DNA from: Rothia aeria
GTDB lineage: Bacteria; Actinomycetota; Actinomycetes; Actinomycetales; Micrococcaceae
Length of the DNA: 64,000 nt
Assembly: GCA_002355935.1 (NCBI GenBank)
Contig: AP017895.1
Location: 1,550,001-1,614,000 of the forward strand
Reading direction: 5' to 3'
Shown here: positions 1 to 10,660 of the stretch, in pieces
Numbering within the stretch: position 1 is the first letter of the stretch
Layout: the number at the start of each line of letters is the position of its first letter
Notes under the pieces: generated by a model
Databases searched by the model: none
The model's input: the letters and a program-made list of their open reading frames with translations, nothing else
What the model was told of the DNA's origin: nothing
Position numbers and translations under genes: made by a program

Positions 1-1
1 G

Positions 2-511
2 TCGTACGGGCTGGCGTATGGGTTGTCTCGTTTCGGGCTGGCGAAGCAGCTGAACATTAGCTCTGATGAGGCGGGCCAGCTGCGCACGAACTACTTTAAA
101 CGGTTCGGGCGCGTGGGACGTTTCTTGCGCGGCGTGCTGAAACAGGCCCACGCTGACGGCTACACGCAGACTATTTTTGGCCGCCGCCGCCAGCTCCCTG
201 ATTTAGACTCGCCCAACCGCACCCGGCGTGAGGCGGCTGAACGGGCCGCGCTGAACGCCCCAATTCAGGGTACTGCAGCAGACATTATTAAAATCGCGAT
301 GATTAATATTCACCGACGCCTGCGCGACGAAAACCTGAAAACCCGTATGCTCTTGCAGGTGCACGATGAGATCATCCTTGAGGTTGCACAAGGGGAACGG
401 GAAACTGCACAGCGTATCCTGGTGGAAGAGATGAGCGGTGCAGCGCAGCTGTCGGTTCCGTTGGATGTGCAGGTCGGCTGGGGTAAATCCTGGCAGGAAG
501 CCGGGCATTAA
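2..511 (+). CDS. polA: DNA polymerase I, C-terminal part (5' end outside window)
   Basis: C-terminal part of the family A polymerase domain of DNA polymerase I, the repair and Okazaki-fragment processing polymerase. The frame is open from base 2, upstream of the first internal TTG codon. It reads YGLAYGLSRFGLAKQL, typical of the fingers region. Further on are RRRQLPDL, NAPIQGTAADIIK and the palm motif LQVHDEI, whose His-Asp-Glu includes the catalytic acidic residue. It ends with GWGKSWQEAGH, the usual C-terminus. Only about 169 residues of a protein of roughly 900 are present. It runs in the same direction as rpsA, a neighbour pair seen in many actinobacteria. There is no frameshift in this part. 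Confidence 0.95.
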   Translation, partial: SYGLAYGLSRFGLAKQLNISSDEAGQLRTNYFKRFGRVGRFLRGVLKQAHADGYTQTIFGRRRQLPDLDSPNRTRREAAERAALNAPIQGTAADIIKIAMINIHRRLRDENLKTRMLLQVHDEIILEVAQGERETAQRILVEEMSGAAQLSVPLDVQVGWGKSWQEAGH

Positions 512-863
512 GGAAGTCCTGGCTGCTGTCACGGCAGTACATTAGCGGGGGTAAAGTACGATGTGTGGCGGCTACACGCCGTTGCATTCGCCTTAGATGC
601 GTGTTGTTCATTGACGACACGCCCGAGATTCGCATACACTAGTAATTGCGTGTATTGGCACTTCTGTGCGCCCTCACCACTGGTGGGGCTTTACTAGACG
701 GTTCGCCGAATAGTCTGGTTATTACGGTATGCGCGGTAAGTATCCGTCAGACTCGACGCATCCTTCCGGGATGAGCGCTTCACAGCGTATTACCGGAGGC
801 CGAGGCATACCTGCCATGGTGGATGCGCCGACCTATAAGTAATCCAATTGGAGCCCTAACTAT
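512..863 (+). other. polA-rpsA intergenic region / rpsA leader
   Basis: This 352-base stretch has no convincing coding potential on either strand; the small antisense frames overlap polA or rpsA. It must carry the rpsA promoter and leader. I see no clear -35/-10 pair and no recognisable known riboswitch. A GC-rich segment at about 790-815 could fold. Nothing further can be supported. Confidence 0.5.
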
Positions 864-2318
864 ATGAGCACCAACATCCCTCAGGTCGCAATCAACGACA
901 TTGGCAACGAGGAAGAATTCCTCAAGGCAGTTGACGAGACCATCAAGTACTTCAACGATGGCGATCTCGTCTCCGGTCAGGTTGTTAAGGTTGATCACGA
1001 TGAGGTTCTGCTCGACATCGGTTACAAGACCGAAGGCGTCATTCCCTCCCGCGAGCTCTCCATCAAGCATGACGTTGACCCCGGCGAAGTCGTAACCGTC
1101 GGCGACGAAATTGAGGCTCTCGTCCTCACCAAGGAGGACAAGGAAGGCCGCCTAATTCTCTCCAAGAAGCGTGCACAGTACGAGCGCGCATGGGGCGACA
1201 TCGAAAAGATCAAGGAAAACGACGGTGTTGTCACCGGTACCGTCATTGAGGTTGTCAAGGGCGGCCTTATCCTCGACATTGGGCTGCGTGGCTTCCTGCC
1301 CGCGTCACTGGTTGAGATGCGACGCGTCCGTGACCTCGCACCCTACATTGGTCAGCAGCTTGAAGCGAAGATCATTGAGCTTGATAAGAACCGCAACAAC
1401 GTGGTGCTCTCCCGCCGTGCATGGCTTGAGCAGACCCAGTCTGAGGTTCGCTCCACCTTCCTCAACCAGCTCGAAAAGGGCCAGGTGCGCGATGGTGTGG
1501 TTTCCTCCATCGTCAACTTCGGTGCTTTCGTGGATCTGGGCGGTGTGGACGGCCTGGTGCACGTCTCCGAGCTGTCCTGGAAGCACATCGACCACCCCTC
1601 CGAGGTTGTCGAGGTTGGCCAGAAGGTCACCGTCGAGGTGCTAGAGGTAGACCTGGATCGCGAGCGTGTCTCGCTGTCTCTGAAGGCCACCCAGGAAGAC
1701 CCGTGGCAGGCATTCGCCCGTACCCACGCCTTAGGCCAGATCGTTCCCGGCAAGGTCACCAAGCTTGTTCCCTTCGGCGCGTTCGTCCGCGTGGAAGACG
1801 GCATCGAGGGCCTGGTTCACATCTCCGAGCTGGCTGTACGCCACGTGGATTTGGCAGACCAGGTTGTCTCGGTTGGCGAAGAACTGTTCGTGAAGATCAT
1901 CGACATCGACATGGACCGCCGCCGCATCTCGCTGTCCCTCAAGCAGGCTAATGAGGGTATTGACCCCAACGCCACCGAGTTCGACCCCGCACTGTACGGC
2001 ATGGCCGCAGAGTACGACGAGAACGGCGAGTACAAGTACCCCGAGGGCTTCGACCCCGAGAAGGGCGAATGGCTCGAAGGTTACGAGGCACAGCGCGAGG
2101 CATGGGAAGCTCAGTACGCCGAGGCCCAGGCTCGTTTCGAGGCACACAAGGTGCAGGTCGCCAAGGCCCTGGAGGCTGACGCGGAAGCCGCTGCATCCGC
2201 ACCGGTTGCTGCGGAGCCCGCACCGACTTCCTACTCCTCCGACGATAAGTCTTCGGCAGGCACCTTAGCTTCTGATGAGGCGCTGGCTGAGCTCCGTAAG
2301 AAGCTGACCGGCAACTAA
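864..2318 (+). CDS. rpsA: 30S ribosomal protein S1
   Basis: Ribosomal protein S1 helps bind mRNA to the 30S subunit during initiation. The 484-residue product has four S1/OB-fold repeats. The first starts near residue 34 (GDLVSGQVVKVDHDEVLLDI), the second near 120 (GVVTGTVIEVVKGGLILDIG), the third near 208 (VVSSIVNFGAFVDLGGVDG) and the fourth near 293 (GKVTKLVPFGAFVRVEDGIEG). Four repeats match the actinobacterial form, against six in Escherichia coli. The C-terminal 100 residues are acidic and Ala/Glu-rich. The ATG at 864 begins MSTNIPQVAIND, the expected actinobacterial N-terminus, although the preceding Shine-Dalgarno sequence is weak. A strong hairpin follows the stop codon. The frame is intact. 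Confidence 0.97.
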   Translation: MSTNIPQVAINDIGNEEEFLKAVDETIKYFNDGDLVSGQVVKVDHDEVLLDIGYKTEGVIPSRELSIKHDVDPGEVVTVGDEIEALVLTKEDKEGRLILSKKRAQYERAWGDIEKIKENDGVVTGTVIEVVKGGLILDIGLRGFLPASLVEMRRVRDLAPYIGQQLEAKIIELDKNRNNVVLSRRAWLEQTQSEVRSTFLNQLEKGQVRDGVVSSIVNFGAFVDLGGVDGLVHVSELSWKHIDHPSEVVEVGQKVTVEVLEVDLDRERVSLSLKATQEDPWQAFARTHALGQIVPGKVTKLVPFGAFVRVEDGIEGLVHISELAVRHVDLADQVVSVGEELFVKIIDIDMDRRRISLSLKQANEGIDPNATEFDPALYGMAAEYDENGEYKYPEGFDPEKGEWLEGYEAQREAWEAQYAEAQARFEAHKVQVAKALEADAEAAASAPVAAEPAPTSYSSDDKSSAGTLASDEALAELRKKLTGN

Positions 2319-2356
2319 GCCTAGTTTCACGCTCCTGTAACTGATTGAGCGCATAG

Positions 2357-2396
2357 GGGAGGGGCTTCCACCGCACAGGTTGGTGGGAGCCCCTCC
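2357..2396. terminator. Bidirectional hairpin terminator between rpsA and coaE
   Basis: A near-perfect inverted repeat (arms about 2357-2372 and 2382-2396, core GAGGGGCTTCCACC) lies between the convergent rpsA and coaE genes. The placement and stem strength suggest it ends transcription from both sides. Confidence 0.8.
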
Positions 2397-2424
2397 TTTG
2401 CTGCGTTTATGACGGCCTGGATCG

Positions 2425-3042
2425 TTAGTGGTTGGTCATGAGTGCCCAGATACGTTCCACTTGGGTTTGTGTGTTTTCTGCGGAGCCGTCGTTGTCGATA
2501 ATCCAAGTGGCAATGGCGGCGCGTTGGGTATCTGTGGCTTGGGCTGCGATACGGGCCCGTGCGTCTTCTTCAGCCATGCCCCGTGTCTCCATGAGGCGGG
2601 TGAGTCGCTTCTCCAGGCTGGTACGTACCACAATGACACCGTCGAACTCTGCGGCACGGTTTGTCTCGGCTAGAAGCGGAATGTCGTCAATAATAATGCC
2701 TGAGAACCCGGGGGCACGCCAAGCCTGCTCCACCAAAGCATCCGCACGGGCGCGTACGGCCGGGTGCACAATATTGTTCAGACGGGTGCGGGCGTCCTCA
2801 TCGGAGAACACCAAAGCCGCTAAGGCTGGACGGTTGAGCGTGCCGTCCGGGTGCAGGATATCGGGGCCGAATTCTGCAACAACGGCATTGAGCGTGTTTT
2901 CTGTAGGGCGCATGAGGTCTCGTGAGATAGCATCCGCATCAATGATGACCGCCCCCAGATGGGCAAACATTGCGGCTACTGTGCTTTTGCCGCTGCCGAT
3001 ACCGCCGGTGATTGCGTACCGTCGAAGTGTTTTTTCTGTCAT
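2425..3042 (-). CDS. coaE: Dephospho-CoA kinase
   Basis: Catalyses the last step of coenzyme A synthesis, ATP-dependent phosphorylation of the 3'-hydroxyl of dephospho-CoA, in the cytosol. The 205-residue protein has the P-loop GGIGSGKST at residues 13-21. It also has the family signatures ADAISRDLM (about 35-43), NNIVHPAVR (about 88-96) and the IIIDDIPLLAE segment. Length is normal for a single-domain CoaE; many actinobacteria carry a longer version fused to a GrpB-like domain, which is absent here. The gene is convergent with rpsA across a hairpin. It is divergent from the YigZ-family gene, with only about 22 bases between start codons. Confidence 0.95.
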   Translation of the reverse strand: MTEKTLRRYAITGGIGSGKSTVAAMFAHLGAVIIDADAISRDLMRPTENTLNAVVAEFGPDILHPDGTLNRPALAALVFSDEDARTRLNNIVHPAVRARADALVEQAWRAPGFSGIIIDDIPLLAETNRAAEFDGVIVVRTSLEKRLTRLMETRGMAEEDARARIAAQATDTQRAAIATWIIDNDGSAENTQTQVERIWALMTNH

Positions 3043-3064
3043 GCGACCGCCTAAAATAGGTAGG

Positions 3065-3772
3065 GTGAATAGTCCCCAGGATATTGCCGTTCAGACCCGT
3101 GCTAACCGGTATACCGTTCCGCACGGTACCGAAGAGTACGAGCATCTGCTTGAGATTAAGCGTAGCGAGTTTATTGGGCATATCAAACAGGTGAGTTCTC
3201 AAGATGAGGCCCGGGATTATATTGAGTCGCTGCGCAAAACCTACCATGATGCACGGCATGTGTGTTCGGCATTTGTGGTGGGTGCTGATAGGGATGTGCA
3301 GCGTTCTTCTGATGATGGTGAACCAGCTGGTACGGCGGGTATTCCAATGCTTCAGGCTCTTTTAGCGCGGCAGAGCCGACCGGATGGCACCACTGATCTT
3401 TCGGATACGGTGGCGGTGGTGGTGCGCTATTTCGGCGGTATTAAATTGGGCGCCTCAGGGCTGGTGCGTGCCTATACAGATGCGGTGGCACAGACTCTAG
3501 ATGCGGCCAGCTTCGATTCGCGGGAGCGTGTGCGGGTGGGGGTTGTCGCGGCGTCTCATGCGGATGCGGGCCGTTTGGAGAATGAGATGAGGGCGTGTGG
3601 GCTGAACGTTTTGGGTACTGACTATTTAGCGGATGGGGCTCAGATTTCTATGGGCGTATTTGATTGCACCGAGGATTTGGAGCGCGCCAACGAGCAGGTT
3701 GTGACGATAACTGCCGGGGCTGGGACGGTGCTCTGGGGAGATACCCGCTGGGTTGATATACCGTTTAATTAG
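3065..3772 (+). CDS. YigZ/IMPACT family protein
   Basis: Member of the UPF0029 (IMPACT/YigZ) family; biochemical role not firmly established, with suggested links to translation control. The start is taken as GTG 3065, preceded by an AGG-rich Shine-Dalgarno sequence. The frame stays open further upstream, but that part is antisense to coaE and lacks family similarity. Typical signatures are KRSEFIGHIKQV near residue 35, the RHVCSAFVVG segment, SDDGEPAGTAG and the core VVRYFGGIKLGASGLVRAY. The C-terminal half matches the DUF1949-like domain position of bacterial family members. Length is about 235 residues, slightly above the usual 200-220 because of a short N-terminal tail. Confidence 0.88.
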   Translation: MNSPQDIAVQTRANRYTVPHGTEEYEHLLEIKRSEFIGHIKQVSSQDEARDYIESLRKTYHDARHVCSAFVVGADRDVQRSSDDGEPAGTAGIPMLQALLARQSRPDGTTDLSDTVAVVVRYFGGIKLGASGLVRAYTDAVAQTLDAASFDSRERVRVGVVAASHADAGRLENEMRACGLNVLGTDYLADGAQISMGVFDCTEDLERANEQVVTITAGAGTVLWGDTRWVDIPFN

Positions 3773-3817
3773 TTCAAGCAACCTAGTATAAAAGTTATAC
3801 CTAAATATTAAATCAGG

Positions 3818-5128
3818 GTGAGCATAGTATCTGGTGTGTGTTTGTGGTACGTTGAATACGGCGCGGCGTTACCTGCCGCGTTAAGTCAACCGAGAGCCGA
3901 GAGTTTTCTAGTGCGCTTTCCCGATTATGAACACAGCACACAAACCAATACCCCGCCAGAGGCTGACACCGCAACCGTTGAGCAGATTCTTGAGGCCTAC
4001 AACAAAGGCAACCTGGATACACTGTTAAACGTTTTGGCGAGGCGCCCGCGTGAACTCGCTCAACAGCTGAACCGTATTTGCAGGGCTTTCCCCGCAGAGC
4101 TTGAGCGTGTCGCGGTGGTTCTTCAGCAGGTCGGGGATCAGCTGCCGGTAGAAACCTTGGTTCGTTTGCACAATCAGTATGCGAATGCCGCCCGTGGGGT
4201 GGGTGAGTGTCTATCAATGGATAACCTCCGAATGGTGCACCTGATTCAGGCGCCCATGATAACCCGCAGCCACGCTGCGCGCCTGCTGTTGGCTATTGAA
4301 ATGTGCCTGGTGGGTAGGATGGAAGGCTTCAGCGTTGAGATGCCTCCCCAAGACTATTACCGCCCTATGAAGGCTGAGCCTGCACCTACCTCATGCAACC
4401 CCGCGCTGGACGGGGCGATTAACCCGTTTACACCAGCGTTGTGGGAGCCATTCCGGCTTGGCGGCAGCGATGAGGCAGTGGCATTGAGCGCTACAGGCGT
4501 GCGGGAGGTTCCTAACGGTTATGAGCTTTCGGTGCTCCTGCTGGATGACGACTATACCCAGGTGAAAACCATTGAACGGGGTGTTGAGGATACCTGTTTT
4601 TCCTGCTTCTGGGATGAGGAAGGCGTGGACTCGGAGAACGATATACGATGCGGGCTCACGCTTGGGTACCGTATCGAAGAATACGCCGAGGTTAATGTGC
4701 ACCGCGCTATGGCCTTGGGTGTGCGGTACGTAGTGGTAACCGCGCGGGTAGGGGAGCGCTTCCCACAGTTTGGTAGTGCAGACAACCCAGGGAAAGCCCC
4801 GCAGGGCTCGCCCGTGCACCCTGACACACCACGCTTTACCTCACAGGTGGCTCCCGATATAAGGTCTTTGACGATAACCCCGGAGGCGACTATCCGCCCG
4901 GTGGAACATCGGGGTAATTTTCATGTGCTTGATGCGCCTGGCCGCACCGTGTGCGCTGTCCTGGATTTGTATAAGCAGCGCATTAGCACCCCTGCTGTGG
5001 GTATCCCTGAAGGGGCAGATGAGGATACCACCCTCACTGCTATTATGGGCGTGCTTAACGGGTACCTGCCCATGACCGTTCGGGAATTCATGCGGTTATC
5101 GGGTGCTGCTGTGCGCAAACCCGACTAG
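3818..5128 (+). CDS. TerD-like protein resembling the C-terminal half of the MXAN_6230/SCO0854 family
   Basis: No firm function. The segment at residues 55-110, including LNVLARRPRELAQQLNRI, resembles from memory the region after the N-terminus of large actinobacterial MXAN_6230/SCO0854-type proteins. The C-terminal half (ELSVLLLDDDYTQV, then EVNVHRAMALGVRYVVVTAR) resembles their TerD-like domain. Those proteins are around 700-850 residues; this one has 436, so the N-terminal part appears missing. The GTG at 3818 gives the longest frame; GTG 3911 is an alternative. No strong Shine-Dalgarno sequence is seen. A strong hairpin follows the stop. It may be a 5'-truncated remnant or a shortened functional protein. 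TerD-like domains occur in stress and conflict-associated systems, but nothing nearby shows such a role here. Confidence 0.5.
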   Translation: MSIVSGVCLWYVEYGAALPAALSQPRAESFLVRFPDYEHSTQTNTPPEADTATVEQILEAYNKGNLDTLLNVLARRPRELAQQLNRICRAFPAELERVAVVLQQVGDQLPVETLVRLHNQYANAARGVGECLSMDNLRMVHLIQAPMITRSHAARLLLAIEMCLVGRMEGFSVEMPPQDYYRPMKAEPAPTSCNPALDGAINPFTPALWEPFRLGGSDEAVALSATGVREVPNGYELSVLLLDDDYTQVKTIERGVEDTCFSCFWDEEGVDSENDIRCGLTLGYRIEEYAEVNVHRAMALGVRYVVVTARVGERFPQFGSADNPGKAPQGSPVHPDTPRFTSQVAPDIRSLTITPEATIRPVEHRGNFHVLDAPGRTVCAVLDLYKQRISTPAVGIPEGADEDTTLTAIMGVLNGYLPMTVREFMRLSGAAVRKPD

Positions 5129-5147
5129 TTAGCCCAAAACATAAGGC

Positions 5148-5188
5148 GGGTGGGCCGCAAGGTACAGTAACCTTTTGGCGGCCCACCC
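5148..5188 (+). terminator. Hairpin terminator after the TerD-like gene
   Basis: Arms GGGTGGGCCGC (5148-5158) and GCGGCCCACCC (5178-5188) form a perfect 11-bp stem followed by TTT, 20 bases after the stop codon. This is a typical intrinsic terminator. Confidence 0.82.
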
Positions 5189-5413
5189 TTTCGGATTCCG
5201 CTGCCCCTAAGAAGCACACTGGAGCGTCGCTGATAACGGCTAACGCTGTAGGGCAATTGACATTTGAGCAAGTGGAGCAGTAAGAACGTGACGGAGACTA
5301 TCTTCTGTCGTCAAATTTATATAATTTATGTCACTCTGCGAGAAATGGTGGGGAATGTGCGCCCGTGACGAACCAGTGCGTACTAGGGCGTGGGCGGTTA
5401 TTAGAATGAATAT

Positions 5414-7585
<2,172 letters not shown>

Positions 7586-7793
7586 AAAGGGCTTGCTTTA
7601 CCAGTAAACCTATGCGGTAAAAATACCTCTGCTGATAGTTGAGAGTTTTATTTGGGGTTGGACTACGTGTAAACTTATCGAAGCGGTTGTATTTTTGCGC
7701 ATATGCGTTGCCGCTTGTGGAGGGTTCAGCATTAGCTCTCTACATACTCAGCTCTCAGACACGCATTCACTCACAGACCTACGGAGGACTTAT

Positions 7794-8537
7794 ATGTCAC
7801 ATATCCCCGCGCGTACTTTTAACAGGCGTACTTTCGCTAAAGGTGTTGGCTGGGCGGCGCCTGCCGTCGTGGCTTCAGCAGCGGTACCAGCCTACGCCAG
7901 TTCGGTGTGCGAGACAAAACCTCCGCTGAAGTTTAATGAGAAGAGCCGGTGGGTGTTTCAAAATACCGGTTCTGCGAACCTGTACTCTCGTAACGGGTTT
8001 AGGGCCATCACGTACCAGCAGCAAGAGTTTTTCACATCTTTATCAACCGTGGATTACGATAAGTCCCAGACAGATAAACCTCAGATAGCTGTGGTGCGTG
8101 GCAGCTACGAAGCGTCCAGTACGGGGGACGCAGCCTTTAATCCGCGGTGCGGTAAGTACAGATTTAAAGTTGATCTGATATCGATGCGGGGTGCTGCCCC
8201 CACAGAGAACACCAGGTTATACCCCACTCTGGAGATTCGGCTCATTGGCCCTGACGGGCTCACTGTTCCCGGTACCGAACAGAAATTTACTACCGATCCG
8301 AAGTCCACAGAAACGGGCGTGAAAATTCTGCCCGCCACAGACGCGAAACCGCCGAGGCCCCAGTACGTGACTGCTGCAACTCCAGTCACGTTTACCCCTA
8401 AAGCTGGCACGTACTATTTTGAAGCTAAGCTTACTGCACCGGTTAACTATAACCATGGAACTGGTGTGCGTGATAGGAATATGCAGGCTGACGGGATTGG
8501 CGTCACTGCCCCAACCTTTGAATTTATTGGGCAGTAA
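7794..8537 (+). CDS. Secreted protein with Tat signal, paralogue of the next gene
   Basis: Function unknown. The start is ATG 7794, eight bases after GGAGG, not the upstream codon of the longer open frame. The N-terminus has a twin-arginine motif (FNRRTFAKG, residues 8-16), a moderately hydrophobic stretch (WAAPAVVASAAVPAYA) and an Ala-X-Ala-type cleavage region near residue 36. The mature part, about 210 residues, is predicted beta-rich. It shares the layout of the following gene: a central PRCGKYRFKVDL (PGCKYTFRYFV in the next) and a closing GIGVTAPTFEF (GIGITSPYFEF in the next). The two are tandem paralogues 76 bases apart. Each has two Cys in the mature chain, one just after the cleavage site and one mid-chain, which could pair. 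No catalytic motif was recognised. Confidence 0.75.
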   Translation: MSHIPARTFNRRTFAKGVGWAAPAVVASAAVPAYASSVCETKPPLKFNEKSRWVFQNTGSANLYSRNGFRAITYQQQEFFTSLSTVDYDKSQTDKPQIAVVRGSYEASSTGDAAFNPRCGKYRFKVDLISMRGAAPTENTRLYPTLEIRLIGPDGLTVPGTEQKFTTDPKSTETGVKILPATDAKPPRPQYVTAATPVTFTPKAGTYYFEAKLTAPVNYNHGTGVRDRNMQADGIGVTAPTFEFIGQ

Positions 8538-8613
8538 CCTCAGCGATTAATCACATAAACCAGAGCAAAATAAGCGCATAAACATACGTAACTAGTGAGC
8601 AGACAGAACCCCG

Positions 8614-9291
8614 TTGAGCATACAGAAGCATTCGAGAATAAACCGCCGCACCCTCACGAAAGGCGTAGCGTGGGCGGTACCGGCGGTGCTAGCATCTGCC
8701 GCCGTACCTGCTTTCGCGGCGTCTCGGTGTCAAACAGCTGAAGGGCACGGGTTCGCCCGATCCAGTCGATGGGCTATCGCTAACCCCGCAACGGGGGCTT
8801 TGGCATCACCTGCATCTAATGGGCCAGCAGTCATTAACGGTAAAGAATACTGGATATCACAGACAACGGCTTTGGGCGATGAGAAAGCGGTCATTACCCT
8901 CACGACAAGCTACCTTGCCAGTGATGATGGTGAAGGGGAGCTGAAACCGGGGTGTAAATACACTTTTAGGTACTTTGTAGTAGCCTCAGATACGAACCAC
9001 GGTGGCCGTAAAGGGGACGTGAAGCTGGACATTCAGCTGCGTAACCCCAGCGGGGTTTTGGTGCGCAATACCGGCCACTCGTACACAACAAAATCAGGTC
9101 AGAATACTAATAAAACAACGTCCGTGCCGTTTAATACCGAGGTTGCGGCCCGCGGGGTGAACTTCACTGCACGGGAGGGGCTGTACCATCTGGAGATTAC
9201 GATAACGGTTGCAGCAGAGGGAAACCGGCGAGAGAAGGTTGCTGCTCGCGGCATCGGCATCACCTCACCTTATTTCGAGTTTTCTGGATAA
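8614..9291 (+). CDS. Secreted protein with Tat signal, paralogue of the preceding gene
   Basis: Function unknown. The TTG at 8614 is the only usable start before the signal peptide, since the frame is closed by TGA at 8596-8598; the Shine-Dalgarno sequence is weak. The signal is INRRTLTKGVAWAVPAVLAS with cleavage after AFA near residue 35. It closely resembles the signals at 7794 and at 13560 on the minus strand (shared KGxxWAxPxVxAS core). The mature chain of about 190 residues keeps the PGCKYTFRYF and GIGITSPYFEF segments of its neighbour. It probably forms a transcription unit with the preceding gene, which has no terminator after it. An extracellular or wall-associated role is inferred from the signal only. 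Confidence 0.72.
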   Translation: MSIQKHSRINRRTLTKGVAWAVPAVLASAAVPAFAASRCQTAEGHGFARSSRWAIANPATGALASPASNGPAVINGKEYWISQTTALGDEKAVITLTTSYLASDDGEGELKPGCKYTFRYFVVASDTNHGGRKGDVKLDIQLRNPSGVLVRNTGHSYTTKSGQNTNKTTSVPFNTEVAARGVNFTAREGLYHLEITITVAAEGNRREKVAARGIGITSPYFEFSG

Positions 9292-9317
9292 CCTGCACCA
9301 GGTGCTGGGTCAGCTCG

Positions 9318-9714
9318 TTAGAGGGCGTTTTTCTGGTCGTATTTTTCTCGGGCGGCGAGTACTTCAACCATATGGTCTTGGGCCCAGCGGCGTAGCGCAT
9401 TCATGGGTGCGGTAAGGGTGGTGCCCAGGGGTGTGAGTGCGTAATCAACACGTGGCGGCATAGCGGCCGTTACTTTTCGCGTCACCAGACCATCCCGCTC
9501 CATAGAGCGCAAGGTCTGGGTGAGCACCTTGGGGAGACACCTTGAATACGGTCTTTAAGCTCACTAAACCGCGCGGTGGGTTCTTCTGAAAGGGCCGCAA
9601 CAATCATTGGGGTCCAGCGGTCGGTGAGATGCCGCATCACGGTTCGTGAGGGGCATGCGCTGGCGAGGATATTAGCGGGGAGTCAGTGTGAGGCGTCTCT
9701 GTGTTGGTGCTCAT
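9318..9714 (-). CDS. HxlR-family transcriptional regulator (two frameshifts in this sequence)
   Basis: Winged-helix HxlR/DUF24 regulator. The reconstructed chain of about 132 residues starts at ATG 9714 (MSTNTETPHTDSP). It continues with CPSRTVMRHLTDRWTP, MIVAALSEEPTARFSELKD and GVSPKVLTQTLRSMERDGLV, the classical HxlR helix-turn-helix and wing. A Cys sits at the usual HxlR position just before the first helix, so redox or electrophile sensing is possible. Two single-base deletions break the frame, both G4 runs on the plus strand where five are needed: 9677-9680 and 9531-9534. Only the last 69 codons remain open as a uniform frame. It is divergent from the NAD(P)-binding protein gene at 9920, the usual arrangement of an HxlR regulator and its target. 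Confidence 0.8.
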
Positions 9715-9801
9715 CGTTCTATGCTCTCCTTATGTGTAGAGGGTGAAGTTTTGCCCGCGGTAGGCTGCGGAAGACACTTTAAAAACTTCCCAATAGTTAC
9801 C

Positions 9802-9831
9802 TTGAGGTACTTAGTATCTAAAGAATACTAT
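9802..9831 (+). promoter_or_regulatory. Candidate promoter of the NAD(P)-binding protein gene
   Basis: TTGAGG (9802-9807) and TACTAT (9826-9831) are separated by 18 bases, on the strand of the gene starting at 9920. The dyad at 9812-9830 overlaps the spacer and the -10 element. No experiment supports the start site. Confidence 0.4.
9812..9830. promoter_or_regulatory. Candidate HxlR operator palindrome
   Basis: Perfect inverted repeat TAGTAT-N7-ATACTA in the 205-base region between the divergent HxlR gene and the NAD(P)-binding protein gene. Size and AT-rich dyad form fit HxlR-type operators. It falls inside the candidate promoter spacer, so binding would repress the downstream gene. The regulator-operator link is inferred from position. 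Confidence 0.5.
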
Positions 9832-9919
9832 ATATTGTGTTGGCGCAACACATGAACCGCCCACAGAAAGAACACCCTCGAACCTATAGGTATTCCGGGG
9901 AACACGAAAGGACATATGA

Positions 9920-10521
9920 ATGAATATTGCAGTCATTGGTGCAACTGGGATGGTTGGTGAACGTACCGTAACCGAAGCCACCGCACGGGGCCACCAGGTG
10001 GAGGGCTACAGCCGTTCTGGTCAGGCCGTTGCGGGAGCAGAAGGGACGGCTGTAGATCTGAGCAATACTGGAGAACTCGTTACTATCATCAATAGCCATG
10101 ATGTAACCATTATTGCTGTCTCGGCAGGGCGCGGCGTATCAGCCGAGCCGGTCATCCAAGCACACAAGGCACTTATTGCAGCAAAACCCTCCGGCCGTTT
10201 GCTTATTGTAGGTGGTGCGGGTTCTCTCGAAGATGCCAAGGGACAGCGGTTTGTCAATAGCGCCGGATTCCCCGAAGAGTATAAGGCCGAGGCACTGGCC
10301 TTCTGCCAAATCCTTGACGAATACCGTGCATCTGCAGGACTAACGTGGACCATGCTCTCACCCGCATTCAATATTGCCCCTGGCAAGCGCACCGGCGCAT
10401 ACAATACCGCGCTTGACAACCCCGCAGGCGAAGCGATCAGCGCAGAAGACTTTGCGGTGGCCCTCGTTGACGAAGCTGAAACCCCAAGCACATTGGACGC
10501 CGTTTTACCGTCGCCAACTAG
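9920..10521 (+). CDS. NAD(P)-binding NmrA/YwnB-like oxidoreductase (frameshift near 3' end)
   Basis: Atypical short-chain dehydrogenase of the NAD(P)H-binding (NmrA-like/YwnB) type with an N-terminal Rossmann motif IGATGMVG (about residues 5-12). Other family features are the LLIVGGAGSL segment and SPAFNIAPGKRTG. The start is ATG 9920 after GAAAGGAC; the nearby ATG at 9916 is in another frame. A single C is missing from the run at 10482-10485. Restoring it gives ETPKHIGRRFTVAN and a stop at 10519-10521, the usual family ending, for a 200-residue protein. As given, the frame runs on to 10561. Being divergent from an HxlR regulator suggests induction by quinone or electrophile stress; the substrate is unknown. 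Confidence 0.8.
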
Positions 10522-10598
10522 GAGCAAATCAGCCGGTAAACCTATACCAAGGAGCAAATGAAGAAGCGGCGAACCTGTCGAGGTACTCACGCCGCCAC

Positions 10599-10646
10599 GC
10601 AGAAAACCCCTCGTTACCACCCGGAGGGTAACGAGGGGTTTTCTGC
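10599..10646. terminator. Bidirectional hairpin terminator
   Basis: A perfect 20-bp inverted repeat (arms 10599-10618 and 10627-10646, core AACCCCTCGTTACC) lies between the convergent genes ending at 10521 and 10661. The A/T tracts at the stem bases suit termination in both directions. Confidence 0.85.
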
Positions 10647-10660
10647 GCCCAATATGGTTC

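Noticed and set aside
2432-3064. Upstream 211-codon extension of the YigZ-family frame
   Set aside because: It is antisense to coaE, Ser/Arg-rich and has no family similarity; the real start is GTG 3065.
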